From DASWJQ01 sp036397095 (lineage in GTDB: Bacteria; Chloroflexota; Anaerolineae; Anaerolineales; E44-bin32): DNA of 64,000 bases. The position numbers were made by a program, and so were the translations under genes. The DNA lies in NCBI GenBank assembly GCA_036397095.1, contig DASWJQ010000057.1, positions 6,898-70,897 of the forward strand, read 5' to 3'. The notes beneath the pieces are model-generated. The model did no database searches. It saw only the letters and a list, made by a program, of their open reading frames with translations, and was not told where the DNA came from. Positions 50,577 through 59,484 of the stretch are shown piece by piece; the first letter of the stretch is position 1; every line of letters begins with the position of its first letter.

Positions 50577-51022
50577 CCTCAGCTGCGCGCAGTCCTTCTC
50601 TCCGATCCGATCGGACACGGACGAGCCAACGAGGCCAAAGCCTGACCGAGTTGTCCATCACGCTCGTGATCTTACTTACCCTGCTGGCCGGCGTGCTTGA
50701 TATCGGCCGTGCCTATTACGTCTTTCTGTCATTACGAGATGCGGCTGCCGAGGGGGCGGCCTACGGTTCGTTCGACCCGACCAACACGACCGAAATTGAG
50801 GGCCGCGTACGCCGCGAGAGCCCGGGAGGCATGATCGACTGGACCGGGGCCTCGATCTCGACGTCAATCCTGGGACAGCCTTGTCGTGGCGGCGGCATTG
50901 AGGTCACTGCCACGGTTGAGTTCCCGCTGCTGACACCGTTTATCGGCACCATTGCCGGCAGCCAATCCTTGCCATTGACGGCCACCGTCGTCAACACCAT
51001 CCTGTCGCCGGCTTGCCCATGA
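50564..51022 (+). CDS. TadE-like pseudopilin
   Basis: 152 residues. The N-terminus is basic, then RGQSLTELSITLVILLTLLA forms the TadE processing-site-like Glu and membrane helix, followed by VLDIGRAYYVFLSLRDAAAE. The C-terminal half is a small beta-rich outer domain (GGIEVTATVEFPLLTPFIG) as in other TadE/TadF proteins. It overlaps the previous TadE gene and precedes the TadG-like gene by 31 bases, which matches Tad locus order, though no TadA ATPase, TadB/C or prepilin peptidase is in the window. Confidence 0.85.
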   Translation: MRPLTSAARSPSLRSDRTRTSQRGQSLTELSITLVILLTLLAGVLDIGRAYYVFLSLRDAAAEGAAYGSFDPTNTTEIEGRVRRESPGGMIDWTGASISTSILGQPCRGGGIEVTATVEFPLLTPFIGTIAGSQSLPLTATVVNTILSPACP

Positions 51023-51053
51023 GCATGCCGACTCGCGAAAGTAGAGCACACCT

Positions 51054-52271
51054 ATGAAACCACGGAGCGAACAACTTTCTCAGCGGGGCCAATCCCTTGT
51101 CATCTTAGCAGTGGGGATTGTGGGCCTGCTTGGCATGTCGGGGCTGGCCATCGACGGCGGCATCATGTTCGCCGACCGCCGCCATGCCCAAAACGCGGCC
51201 GACGCCGGCGCCATGGCCGGCGCCTTTTCACTGCTGCAGGGTTACGATCCCGTTCCGCCGGCTTATTCCCGTGCCGCCGATAACGACTTTGACGACAACG
51301 GCGTGAGCAATTGGGTCACGGTGTACTACCCACCTGCCTACGGTGCGAACGCGGGAGACTACAACTACGTCCAGGTTGAGATCGAGTCCAAGGTCGAGAG
51401 CATGTTCGCTCACTTCGTCTTTGGTGGGGAGCTGCGCAACACGGTCAACGCCGTCGCCCACGCCAAGCCGGCCACGGTCGAGCCTTTGTTGTTCGGTAAT
51501 GCCATTGTCGGGCTGGCCGAAGGCGGCTGCGCCGTGGTCTGGAGCCACGGCAGCAACAGCACCGACATCACCGGCGGCGGCATCCACGTCAACTCCAACC
51601 ACCCGGACTGCGCCTTCAAGTCGAGCGGCGGCAATGATTTGAATGTGACCGGCGGCGGCATTTCGGTTGTCGGCGGGTTTGAGATCGATGGCACTTCAAC
51701 GGTCAACCCGCTGCCCACCACCGGCGCTGCCGTGCTGGAAACCCCCGCCATTCCCACGCCGACCTGCGGCTCGAACGCGGTCAGGGACAGCGGCACAGGT
51801 GTCATCACACCCGGCTACATTGACGATTTCAACTTCCACGGTGGGAGTTGGACTCTAGAGCCGGGAATCTACTGCGTCGACGGCGGGTTCGCCGTGAATT
51901 CAGGGACCACGATCCTGGGCAACGACGTCATGATCTATGTCATGAGCGGTGATGTGTCCTGGAATGGCGGGGCCACGCTGAATCTGGACGCCCCCAACGA
52001 CGGCGAGTTTGCCGGGATGCTGATCTACCAGGACCCGGCCAACAGTGCTATGGCAACCATCAACGGGTCCTCCGGCTCAACTTTTACCGGTACGATGTTC
52101 TTCCCCAGCGCCGAGGTCCAGATTAACGGCACCGGCGCCAGCGATGGCTTTCATGCCCAGGTGATCGGCGATACGGTGGATATGAGCGGAACGTCCGATC
52201 TGAACATCATCTACAACGAAGATGAGAACTATCAATTGCGCGATCCGGCCCAGGTCGAACTGACCGAGTGA
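51054..52271 (+). CDS. TadG-like surface protein
   Basis: 405 residues. The N-terminal TadG (PF13400) domain starts QRGQSLVILAVGIVGLLGMS as the membrane helix, then GLAIDGGIMFADRRHAQNAA and DAGAMAGAF. The rest has beta-helical character with Gly/Asn-rich repeats (TDITGGGIHVNSNHP, LNVTGGGISVVGGF, WNGGATLNLDAPNDG), like surface-exposed or adhesive domains. It is the last gene of the riboswitch-controlled operon. Palindromic repeats immediately follow its stop. Confidence 0.82.
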   Translation: MKPRSEQLSQRGQSLVILAVGIVGLLGMSGLAIDGGIMFADRRHAQNAADAGAMAGAFSLLQGYDPVPPAYSRAADNDFDDNGVSNWVTVYYPPAYGANAGDYNYVQVEIESKVESMFAHFVFGGELRNTVNAVAHAKPATVEPLLFGNAIVGLAEGGCAVVWSHGSNSTDITGGGIHVNSNHPDCAFKSSGGNDLNVTGGGISVVGGFEIDGTSTVNPLPTTGAAVLETPAIPTPTCGSNAVRDSGTGVITPGYIDDFNFHGGSWTLEPGIYCVDGGFAVNSGTTILGNDVMIYVMSGDVSWNGGATLNLDAPNDGEFAGMLIYQDPANSAMATINGSSGSTFTGTMFFPSAEVQINGTGASDGFHAQVIGDTVDMSGTSDLNIIYNEDENYQLRDPAQVELTE

Positions 52272-52375
52272 ACCACGAAGACTCCAAGCGCGCCAAGGCT
52301 TAAGTGAGATGTCACTAAGGCTGGGCAGGCGATCGGGCCTGCCCTTCCCTTTTCACCTTGCTCGCCCCTTCGTGG
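52271..52375. repeat. Palindromic AACCACGAAG element, copy 2
   Basis: It starts AACCACGAAG at 52271, overlapping the tadG stop by one base, and ends in CTTCGTGG at 52368-52375. The interior has GGGCAGGC...GCCTGCCC (52323-52344), a hairpin that may terminate the tadG operon. It shares GATCGGGCCTGC with the copy that follows. Confidence 0.65.
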
Positions 52376-52412
52376 CCCCAGGTTCTATGTCGGTTGCCCC
52401 ATGCCGCGGGCC

Positions 52413-52536
52413 AACCACGTAGCCTCCGATCGCACAAAGACACCAAGGAAGGGTTATCAAGGCTGGGCGAGTGATCGGGCCTGCACTTCTTTGTGCACCC
52501 TGCTTGCCCCTTCGTGACCTTTGCGCCTTTGTGGTT
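52413..52536. repeat. Palindromic AACCACG element, copy 3
   Basis: It starts AACCACGTAG and ends CCTTTGTGGTT at 52536, with an interior matching copy 2 (AAGGCTGGGC and GATCGGGCCTGC) and a CTTCTTTGTG segment like the mutY copy. Copies 2 and 3 are tandem, about 40 bases apart, between tadG and clpC. Confidence 0.65.
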
Positions 52537-52594
52537 ACGCCAGAGTCTAACGGGATTCTAACGAGCCGAGCGGGGTCGCAAAAGGGCGCGATGA

Positions 52595-52600
52595 TATAAT
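52595..52600 (+). promoter_or_regulatory. -10 box (TATAAT) for clpC
   Basis: A perfect TATAAT preceded by TGA lies 50 bases before the clpC start. The flanking GGGCGCG...CGCGCC arms make the -10 box the loop of a short inverted repeat. No CIRCE or CtsR-like repeat is seen. Confidence 0.5.
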
Positions 52601-52650
52601 CGCGCCGGCCTAGGCTCTAGAGAGCCGGGTCTGAGGGAAGGTAGCCGACC

Positions 52651-55125
52651 ATGATGCGATTCGACCGTTTCACAGAACGGGCACAGGATGCGGCGCAACG
52701 CGCCGCTGAGATTATTCAACGCTACGGCCACAACCAGATTGATACGGAACACATCTTGCTGGCCCTGATCGAGCAACCGCAGGGCGTGATTCCGCAGATT
52801 CTGGACCGCATGAACATTGATCTCGATGTACTTTCGGACCGGATTGACGACCAGCTGCGCAATAGCCCCAAAGCCAACATTTACGGCGGTGGCGCCGGCC
52901 AGATCTTCATCACGCCGCGCGTCAAGCGCGTGGTCGATATGGCCAATGAAGAGGCCAACCGCCTCCATGACGAGTTCATATCCACCGAACACATCTTTCT
53001 GGCCATCCTGTCGGAGCGCAACACAGCCGTTGCCCGCCTGCTGTCCGAAGAGGGCATCACCAAGGAGCGGGTATATGACGCGATCAAGGAATTGCGTGGC
53101 GGACAGCGAGTCACCGACCGCAAGGCTGAGTCACGCTACCGAACGCTCGAAAAATACTCGCGCGACCTGACTGCGTCGGCCAAGGAAGGTAAGCTCGATC
53201 CCGTCATCGGCCGCGACGAAGAAATCCTGCGCGTCATTCAAATCCTGTCGCGCCGCACCAAGAACAACCCGGTGCTGATCGGCGAGGCAGGCGTTGGCAA
53301 GACGGCCATTGTTGAGGGTCTGGCCCAAAAGATAAGCAGCAATGATGTCCCTGAGATCCTGATGGGCAAGCGGGTGGTGCAGCTCGACTTGGGTGCCATG
53401 ATCGCCGGATCGCGTTTCCGAGGCGAGTTCGAAGAGCGGCTCAAGGCCTCCATCGAGGAGATTCAACGGTCTGAAGGCGAGATCATCCTGATGATCGACG
53501 AGCTGCATACGGTGATCGGCGCCGGTTCGGCCCAGGGTGCGATGGACGCCTCCAACATGCTCAAGCCCGCCCTGGCACGCGGCGAATTACAGACGATCGG
53601 CGCCACCACGCTCGACGAGTATCAGCGCTACATTGAGAAGGACGCCGCCCTCGAACGCCGTTTTGCTCCCGTCTACATTGAAGAACCGACTGTTGATGAG
53701 ACCATTGAAATGCTGCGGGGCCTGCGTGATCGCTACGAGGCTCACCACAAGGTCCATTTTTCCGACCAGGCACTGATCGCGGCGGCCAAGCTGTCGCACA
53801 GATATGTTTCGGGGCGGGCGCTGCCGGACAAGGCGATTGACCTGATTGACGAAGCCGCCGCCAAGCTGCGTATTGCGCTGTACTCGCTGCCGTCCGACCT
53901 GAAAGAACTGAAGAGCGAGATCGACCGACTGACGGCCGAGGAGGAGCAGGCCGGCGTCGAGCGCGACTACGAACGGGCCGCCGAGAAGAAGGCCCAGCGT
54001 TTGCGGGTCGAGAGCGAGTTCCAGGAGAAGCGCAACGCCTGGGAGCAAGAGCACCAACTTGACGAAGTGGTCGATGAGCCCGATATCGCCGAAGTGGTGG
54101 CTCAGTGGACTGGGATCCCGGTCAACCAGATGCTTGAAACCGAGGCCGAGAAGCTGCTGCAGATGGAAGACCGGCTGCATGAGCGCATCATCGGCCAGGA
54201 CGAAGCCATTCACGCCCTGTCCGACGCCATCCGGCGGGCACGTGCTGGCCTGAAGGACCCGCGCCGGCCGATCGGTTCGTTCATCTTTCTCGGCTCCTCC
54301 GGTGTGGGCAAGACCGAAATGGCCAAGGCCTTGGCCGAGTTCCTGTTCGACGATGAAGACGCGCTGGTGCGTGTAGACATGAGCGAGTACCGCGAGCAAC
54401 ACAACGTATCGCGGCTGTTCGGCGCTCCCCCAGGTTACGTCGGATATGAGGAGGGCGGCCAGCTGTCGGAAGCCGTCCGCCGGCGCCCCTACCGCTTGAT
54501 CCTGTTTGATGAAATCGAAAAAGCCCACCCCGAGGTCTGGAACGCATTGCTTCAGATCCTTGACGACGGCCGCCTGACTGACGGCCAGGGCCGCATCGTC
54601 GATTTCCGCAACACCGTCCTGATCATGACCTCCAACCTGGGGACGGAATTCGTCACCAAAGCCGGCTCCCTCGGCTTCCTGCGGGCCGAGGACAAGGGTG
54701 AAAGCGAAGCCCACAGCAAGATTGAGAAGGCCTTGCGCGACACCTTCCGACCCGAGTTCCTCAACCGCATTGACGAGATCATCATCTTCTCGCCGCTGTC
54801 GATCGAGCAGATGAACGATATCGTCAAGCTGCAGATGGAGGAGATTCAGGAGCGGATGGACGAGCACGGCCTGACCGTCCAGCTATCGGACGCCGCCCAG
54901 GCCTGGCTGGCCGAAGAAGGTTACGACCCGGCCTTTGGCGCCCGGCCGCTGCGGCGGGCGCTCCAAAAGCACGTCGAGAGTCCGCTTTCGATCAAGCTGC
55001 TCAAGGGTGAGTTCAGCGAAGGCGATACGATCCTGGTTGACTTCGATGAGAAAGCGGCGACGCTAGTGTTCGATCGTCAAGCCTCAAGCCATCCGGTCGA
55101 GGTGACGGAAGAGGTTTCCGCTTAA
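52651..55125 (+). CDS. clpC: ClpC-type AAA+ unfoldase
   Basis: 824 residues (a double ATG; GGAAGG upstream). The Clp N-domain repeats are at 1-145 (FTERAQDAAQRAAEIIQRYG, IDTEHILLALIEQ and ISTEHIFLAILSE). Two AAA+ modules follow, with Walker A GEAGVGKT at 211-218 and GSSGVGKT at 548-555, arginine-finger and VGF-loop regions. A coiled middle domain (about 410-470) with EEEQAGVERDYERAAEKKAQ is typical of ClpC. With ClpP it degrades unfolded or tagged proteins. No CtsR, McsA or McsB gene lies beside it, so control differs from the Bacillus pattern. Confidence 0.93.
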   Translation: MMRFDRFTERAQDAAQRAAEIIQRYGHNQIDTEHILLALIEQPQGVIPQILDRMNIDLDVLSDRIDDQLRNSPKANIYGGGAGQIFITPRVKRVVDMANEEANRLHDEFISTEHIFLAILSERNTAVARLLSEEGITKERVYDAIKELRGGQRVTDRKAESRYRTLEKYSRDLTASAKEGKLDPVIGRDEEILRVIQILSRRTKNNPVLIGEAGVGKTAIVEGLAQKISSNDVPEILMGKRVVQLDLGAMIAGSRFRGEFEERLKASIEEIQRSEGEIILMIDELHTVIGAGSAQGAMDASNMLKPALARGELQTIGATTLDEYQRYIEKDAALERRFAPVYIEEPTVDETIEMLRGLRDRYEAHHKVHFSDQALIAAAKLSHRYVSGRALPDKAIDLIDEAAAKLRIALYSLPSDLKELKSEIDRLTAEEEQAGVERDYERAAEKKAQRLRVESEFQEKRNAWEQEHQLDEVVDEPDIAEVVAQWTGIPVNQMLETEAEKLLQMEDRLHERIIGQDEAIHALSDAIRRARAGLKDPRRPIGSFIFLGSSGVGKTEMAKALAEFLFDDEDALVRVDMSEYREQHNVSRLFGAPPGYVGYEEGGQLSEAVRRRPYRLILFDEIEKAHPEVWNALLQILDDGRLTDGQGRIVDFRNTVLIMTSNLGTEFVTKAGSLGFLRAEDKGESEAHSKIEKALRDTFRPEFLNRIDEIIIFSPLSIEQMNDIVKLQMEEIQERMDEHGLTVQLSDAAQAWLAEEGYDPAFGARPLRRALQKHVESPLSIKLLKGEFSEGDTILVDFDEKAATLVFDRQASSHPVEVTEEVSA

Positions 55126-55291
55126 CGACTCAAATCGACCTCCGAGGTTCGCGGCAGTTTGTCTTCATGACAAACAACCTCATGCGGACCTCCGATGTCA
55201 GTTGCTGTTCTTCTTGACCCCGGCGGTCCGCACGGGGGGGAGTTTCGAATTCAGAAGAATCTTTGCGGACCCCCGGGGCCGTAAGACCACC
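55126..55291. other. Intergenic stretch after clpC with inverted repeats
   Basis: The region between the clpC stop and the convergent zinc-ribbon gene has a 7-bp hairpin GTTTGTC/GACAAAC (55157-55175). It also has an 8-bp pair GGTCCGCA (55225-55232) and TGCGGACC (55264-55271), and GACCTCCGA occurs twice. One of these may terminate clpC; none has a classic T-run. No gene is seen. Confidence 0.4.
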
Positions 55292-55498
55292 TTACTTCGG
55301 CAGCCGCGACCTCAACTCCGTTGGATCCAAGTACATTTCAATGAAGCCGCATTCGAGGCATGCGCGCGCCCGCCGAACGCGGGTCGTCACCTTCAACATG
55401 CCTTGTTGCTGCCCCGAGACATAACCGAGCGTATCACCAACGCTCATATGGCCCTCATCCATTTCACCCTTACAGTGCTGACAGCTTTCGCCGGCCAT
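55292..55498 (-). CDS. Small zinc-ribbon protein
   Basis: 68 residues. Two cysteine pairs, CQHCKGEM at the start and CLECGF near the end, form a probable zinc ribbon, with the hydrophilic middle VGDTLGYVSGQQQG between. I recognise no specific family; it looks like small nucleic-acid or metal-binding ribbons. It starts 40 bases after the end of recN on the same strand, so it is probably the last gene of the recN transcript. Confidence 0.65.
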   Translation of the reverse strand: MAGESCQHCKGEMDEGHMSVGDTLGYVSGQQQGMLKVTTRVRRARACLECGFIEMYLDPTELRSRLPK

Positions 55499-55537
55499 GG
55501 TTCTTCTCCCATTAAAACGTCGGATCGACAGACCCAG

Positions 55538-57283
55538 CTAGCCGGCCAACTCCACCGCCTTCTTCTGGATCTCGGCTTCCGCCAATAGTCCGCGTGCGCT
55601 CTCCAAATTGGGCTCAGTGGTGCCACCCAGCATCAGCGCCAGTTCTTCGACCCGGGCCTCGCCCTCCAACCGCCGAACCTGGGTCTCGGTCCGGCCAGCT
55701 TCGACTGCCTTCTCCACCCGATAATGACGATCGCCGAAGGCCGCCAGCTGAGGCAAGTGGGTGATGCACAGCACCTGGTGCCCGCCGGCCAGCACCGACA
55801 GCTTGTGCCCCACGACAGCGCCAACCCGGCCCCCGATACCCTGGTCGATTTCGTCGAATATCAGGGTCGGTGTCTCATCGGCCTTTGCCAGGACCCCTTT
55901 CAAGCCAAGCATGAGACGCGAGGTCTCACCGCCCGAGGCTGTTTTGACCAACGGCTTTAGACCCTCGCCTGGATTTGGCGCCACCAGGAACTCAACCTGA
56001 TCCAGCCCGCTTGGGCCAAAAGCAACCCGCTGATCGCCAACCGGTGCGCCTGCCGGCTGTTGCTGCCACTCCTGTTCGACGGCAAACTCGGCGCCGGCCA
56101 TGTTCAAGTCCTGCAGCTCGGCCCCCACCGCAGCCGCCATCCGTTCGGCCGCCAGCCGCCGCACTTGTGACAGGTCCGCCCCCAGGCGGCTAATCTGGAG
56201 CAGGCTGTCTTCCACCAGTTGGCTCAACTCCGCCAGGCGCTCTTCAGCATGGGTAATCTCATCCAGCTCCTGGCGCGCCTGTTGTGCATGAACCAGCACG
56301 TGCTCGATACTGCCGCCGTACTTGCGCTTCAGTCCCTGGATGGCCGTCAGCCGCTCTTGAACCTCGTCCAGCCGTGTCGGGTGAAATTCCACCGTCTCGC
56401 GGTAGTCACGCAACCGGCGGGAGAGATCGATCAGCTGCTCCAGCAGTACTTGCGACTCGTCGTGGACTTCCTTTAACGATGGATCGACCGCCGCCAGCTC
56501 GCCGACTGATTCGACGGCCTCACCTAGCAGGTCACCGGCCGCTGGCCGGCCCTGCAGACCCTCGGTTAGTGCGGCGACCGCCCCTTCCGCCAGCGCCGAC
56601 AGTTTCTCGGCGTTGGCCAACCGGGTCCGCTCTGCCTCCAATTGCTCGTCCTCACCAGGTTTCAGCTTGGCGACCTCGATCTCCTCGACCTGAAACGTAA
56701 GATAGTCCGCCCGCTGCGCCGCGTCACGCTCGCGCTGGCGCAACCGCTCCAGCTCGGACTGCGCCTGACGCCACTGCTCGTAGACCGCCTGATAGGCAGC
56801 CAGGGGCTCTTCGACCTCGGCGTAGCGGTCCAGCAGCGCAAGGTGCTGGCGCACCGTGAGCAGGCTCAGGTGCTCAGACTGGCCATGGACGTCCACGAGC
56901 TGGTCCCCCAATTGGCGGAGCAGGCTCAGTGGCACCACGCGACCGTTGACCCGGCATACATTGCGCCCTTCGCTGCGGATCTCGCGGCTCAGGTGGATCT
57001 CGCCAGCGCCGTCAGCTTCGAGCAGTTCCTCCCCCGCCAGAATGGCCACCACCGCCTCCTTGGCCGGCGGCATAAGCTCGAAGCGTGCCTCGAGCAGGGC
57101 GACCTCCGCACCGCTGCGGACCATGGTGTTCTCGGCCCGCCCGCCGATCAGCAGCTCGACGGCATCGATAATGATCGACTTGCCGGCGCCGGTCTCTCCG
57201 GTGAAGATCATTAAGCCGCGGTCGAAGGACAGCGTCAGCTGACGAATGATGGCAAAATCACGGATGCGCAGTTCGGCCAACAT
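55538..57283 (-). CDS. recN: DNA repair protein RecN
   Basis: 581 residues of the SMC-like family. The Walker A is FTGETGAGKSIIIDAV near residue 30. Two coiled-coil arms fill the middle (about 165-380). The ABC signature KTASGGETSRLMLGLK and Walker B TLIFDEIDQGIGG are close to the C-terminus, in the normal order. RecN binds ends at double-strand breaks in recombinational repair. It lies downstream of a membrane B-box protein and NAD kinase on the same strand with a gap of only 5 bases. Confidence 0.95.
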   Translation of the reverse strand: MLAELRIRDFAIIRQLTLSFDRGLMIFTGETGAGKSIIIDAVELLIGGRAENTMVRSGAEVALLEARFELMPPAKEAVVAILAGEELLEADGAGEIHLSREIRSEGRNVCRVNGRVVPLSLLRQLGDQLVDVHGQSEHLSLLTVRQHLALLDRYAEVEEPLAAYQAVYEQWRQAQSELERLRQRERDAAQRADYLTFQVEEIEVAKLKPGEDEQLEAERTRLANAEKLSALAEGAVAALTEGLQGRPAAGDLLGEAVESVGELAAVDPSLKEVHDESQVLLEQLIDLSRRLRDYRETVEFHPTRLDEVQERLTAIQGLKRKYGGSIEHVLVHAQQARQELDEITHAEERLAELSQLVEDSLLQISRLGADLSQVRRLAAERMAAAVGAELQDLNMAGAEFAVEQEWQQQPAGAPVGDQRVAFGPSGLDQVEFLVAPNPGEGLKPLVKTASGGETSRLMLGLKGVLAKADETPTLIFDEIDQGIGGRVGAVVGHKLSVLAGGHQVLCITHLPQLAAFGDRHYRVEKAVEAGRTETQVRRLEGEARVEELALMLGGTTEPNLESARGLLAEAEIQKKAVELAG

Positions 57284-57288
57284 GATGG

Positions 57289-57831
57289 CTACCGGAGTTG
57301 GATGCCCCCCAAGCGTGCGTACAGACTGCTGATGGCGATGGCGGCGTAGGCCAGCGGCCAGATAAAGCTGAGGCCGACGGCCCCAAGCATCTCCAGACCA
57401 CCGCCCGCCCCCAGCAGCAGGCCGGCGCTAGCCAGCGGCAGCAACAAATGCGGCACGGCGCCGATAGCGGCGCCGATGGCTGCCGCCTGCGGCAGCCGGC
57501 GGCTGCGCCGCCGCCGCACCAGCCAGCGCACGACTTCGGCCACGCCACCGCCGAGCACCGGCGCCAACAGCAGCCCGAAAATGCCAAGGAACGAGAGCAG
57601 GCCAATTCCTATGCCCATGCCAATCGAACTGACAATCACCGCCACAAGGTAGTCGCCCCGCTGCGCCGTGTCAAAGATCTTCTGCTGGCCGCGGACACAC
57701 TCCGGACAGCGATAGCCGACCGGCGTCCGGATGGCGCAACCGCTGCAAATGGGTTTGCCGCAGCGATTGCAACGCAGGGTGGTCTCGCGGCTGGGATGGT
57801 TGGCACAGGTCAGAATGCCTTCCGCCATCAT
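57289..57831 (-). CDS. B-box zinc-finger membrane protein
   Basis: 180 residues; the double ATG follows GGGAGGAG. The N-terminal B-box/RanBP-like zinc motif is CANHPSRETTLRCNRCGKPI, then CSGCAIRTPVGYRCPECVRG. From about 65 the protein has four hydrophobic segments, including YLVAVIVSSIGMGIGIGLLS and LEMLGAVGLSFIWPLAYAA. This mix of B-box and rhomboid-like or DUF membrane region is seen in several bacteria, and the function is unknown. The start overlaps the NAD kinase stop by four bases, and the stop is 5 bases before recN. Confidence 0.75.
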   Translation of the reverse strand: MMAEGILTCANHPSRETTLRCNRCGKPICSGCAIRTPVGYRCPECVRGQQKIFDTAQRGDYLVAVIVSSIGMGIGIGLLSFLGIFGLLLAPVLGGGVAEVVRWLVRRRRSRRLPQAAAIGAAIGAVPHLLLPLASAGLLLGAGGGLEMLGAVGLSFIWPLAYAAIAISSLYARLGGIQLR

Positions 57832-58697
57832 TCTCCTCCCTGCGTGTGAACCTGGTTCATGAAGGTCTTCAAATTGTGGAAAAAGTAGCTTGGATCCTGC
57901 AAGCGGACAAACAACGCATCTTGCGGACTGCTGGCGATATGGATCACGTCGTGGACGACCAGCGCCTGGCGCACCTGCCCGTCGCAGCTCAAATCGGCTT
58001 CTTCCTCGGACAAGAGCTCCAGCCGCACGGCGCTGCCCTCGGCCAGCACGATCGCCCGATCGACCGAAAGATGCGGGGCCACCGGAACCAGCAGCAAATT
58101 GCGCATCTCAGGGGGAAGGATGGGCCCGCCGGCGGCCAGTGCGTAGGCGGTCGAGCCGGTGGCCGATGAGCAGATCAGGGCATCGGCGACGTAGGTAGCC
58201 AGGTAGCGATTATCCACTTCAGCCTGTAGCCGGATCGGACGGGCCGTCCGCCCGCGGCCAACGACAACTTCATTCAGAGCGCTACCAGCTTCCAGCCGCC
58301 GACCCTGGCGCTCCAGGTCAACCGTAAGCCGCATGCGGCGTTCCAGCCAGTAGTCACCGGCCAATACTCGGTCAAGCGCTGGCCGCCAGTTGTCGCGTGC
58401 CACTTCGATTAGGAAACCTACTCGACCCAAGTTGATGCCCAGCACCGGAATGCCGTTGGTGGCCCCCAGTTCGCCGGCTTTGAGCATTGTGCCGTCGCCG
58501 CCCAAGGCGATCAGCAAGTCGACTTCTCCGGAGCCTAGCCAGGCGCCGAAATCCGGATCGGCCAGCCCGCCCTGCCGCGCCCGCCGGCCCCCGGCCTCCA
58601 GCAGCTTGCCAATTTCGCTGGCCAGCTGGCGCGATTGCTCGACCTCGGGGTTGAGCGAGAGAGCGATTGTCTGCGGACCGACAGGATCAGGGGTCAT
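57828..58697 (-). CDS. nadK: NAD kinase
   Basis: 289 residues. The GGDGT catalytic motif is at 66-70 (LIALGGDGTML). The NAD-binding loops GINLGRVGFL and ALICSSATGSTAYALAAGGPI are present, as is PVAPHLSVDRAIVL. It phosphorylates NAD+ to NADP+ in the cytosol. The C-terminus extends through LQDPSYFFHNLKTFMNQVHT as in many bacterial enzymes. Together with the B-box protein and recN it forms a tightly spaced run. Confidence 0.93.
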   Translation of the reverse strand: MTPDPVGPQTIALSLNPEVEQSRQLASEIGKLLEAGGRRARQGGLADPDFGAWLGSGEVDLLIALGGDGTMLKAGELGATNGIPVLGINLGRVGFLIEVARDNWRPALDRVLAGDYWLERRMRLTVDLERQGRRLEAGSALNEVVVGRGRTARPIRLQAEVDNRYLATYVADALICSSATGSTAYALAAGGPILPPEMRNLLLVPVAPHLSVDRAIVLAEGSAVRLELLSEEEADLSCDGQVRQALVVHDVIHIASSPQDALFVRLQDPSYFFHNLKTFMNQVHTQGGE

Positions 58698-58737
58698 AAC
58701 GGCTATTATATGCTTCGCTCGCCGGCGTTCCGATCGG

Positions 58738-59244
58738 CTACACCAGCCGTTGGTCGCAATGATCGGCGTGACCGCAAGCGCGGCAGCGGGCGGCCGATTG
58801 ATGCGAACGGTTGGGCAGACGGTCGCTGGCGCGCAACACAGTGAGCGCCTCGAGGAGTTCGGCTGTCAGCGACTCGGAGTAGCGAAGCTCGAAGGACCGA
58901 TCCTGGTAGCGGATCACACCGAAGGCCGGCCGGCGGCCTAGGTCGGCCTCGACCAGACGACAGTAGGCCGCCAATTGGAGCCGATGGCCGGGGTAAGGGT
59001 GGGCCGGCGCCGGACCCGACTTCACCTCAACCGGGATCAAGCCGTCAGCCGCCTCAATCAAATAATCGGGCCGCCCGGCCAGGCCCAGTTCGGCATCAAA
59101 CAGCGTTCGGTCCGTCCGGCTGGCATCGGCCATGTCCTGGTAGCGCAGCGCACCAGCCGGCAACCCGCTGGCCTGGCGGCCGCGGCGGGCCAGCCAGAGT
59201 AACAGCAGCCCGAGCAGGGCAACCAGCAGTGGCAGCGCGCTCAC
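58738..59244 (-). CDS. Cas4/Dna2-like nuclease, C-terminal half with own membrane helix
   Basis: 168 residues from the GTG at 59244, which overlaps the preceding stop by four bases. A membrane segment (ALPLLVALLGLLLLWLA) is followed by the PD-(D/E)XK core: D60 (GRPDY), E73 and K75 (VEVKSG), Q90 and Y94 (QLAAYC). Three C-terminal cysteines (C154, C157, C163 in CRACGHADHC) would bind a 4Fe-4S cluster. The fourth cysteine expected near the N-terminus of Cas4/Dna2 nucleases is absent here but present in the gene just upstream. The two genes therefore seem to encode halves of one nuclease. No cas genes or CRISPR array are nearby. Confidence 0.8.
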   Translation of the reverse strand: MSALPLLVALLGLLLLWLARRGRQASGLPAGALRYQDMADASRTDRTLFDAELGLAGRPDYLIEAADGLIPVEVKSGPAPAHPYPGHRLQLAAYCRLVEADLGRRPAFGVIRYQDRSFELRYSESLTAELLEALTVLRASDRLPNRSHQSAARCRACGHADHCDQRLV

Positions 59245-59483
59245 GAAATCAGCGGTCCCAACCACGAACTGATCGCCAGCATCAGGGCGAGCAGCAACAG
59301 GACCCAGCCGGCCAGCCGCAGCCAAGCGGCTCGGTTGACTCGGCGGCCATGCACTTCGTGCCATCGACGGCCAGCTTCGAGCCGGGCCGAGTCGGCCACC
59401 ATGCCGGCCAGCGTGTAGCCCCAGGCCCGCCGGCAGAAGTCGTAGCTGGCCAATTCCGAAGCCTGGATGATCCGCCGGGCCAT
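59241..59483 (-). CDS. Cas4/Dna2-like nuclease, N-terminal half with membrane helix
   Basis: 80 residues. IIQASELASYDFCRRAWGY carries C17, the N-terminal cysteine typical of Cas4-type Fe-S nucleases. GRRWHEVHGRR (H42, H45) matches the conserved His segment of the family. The C-terminal third is a membrane helix (LAGWVLLLLALMLAISSWL). The stop overlaps the GTG of the C-terminal half by four bases (GTGA), so the two are translationally coupled and both ends meet in the membrane. It starts one base after the translin gene stop. Confidence 0.75.
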   Translation of the reverse strand: MARRIIQASELASYDFCRRAWGYTLAGMVADSARLEAGRRWHEVHGRRVNRAAWLRLAGWVLLLLALMLAISSWLGPLIS

Positions 59484-59484
59484 G

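Noticed and set aside
58738..59483. CRISPR-associated Cas4
   Set aside because: There is no repeat-spacer array and no cas1/cas2 gene in the window, and the nuclease is split and membrane-anchored.
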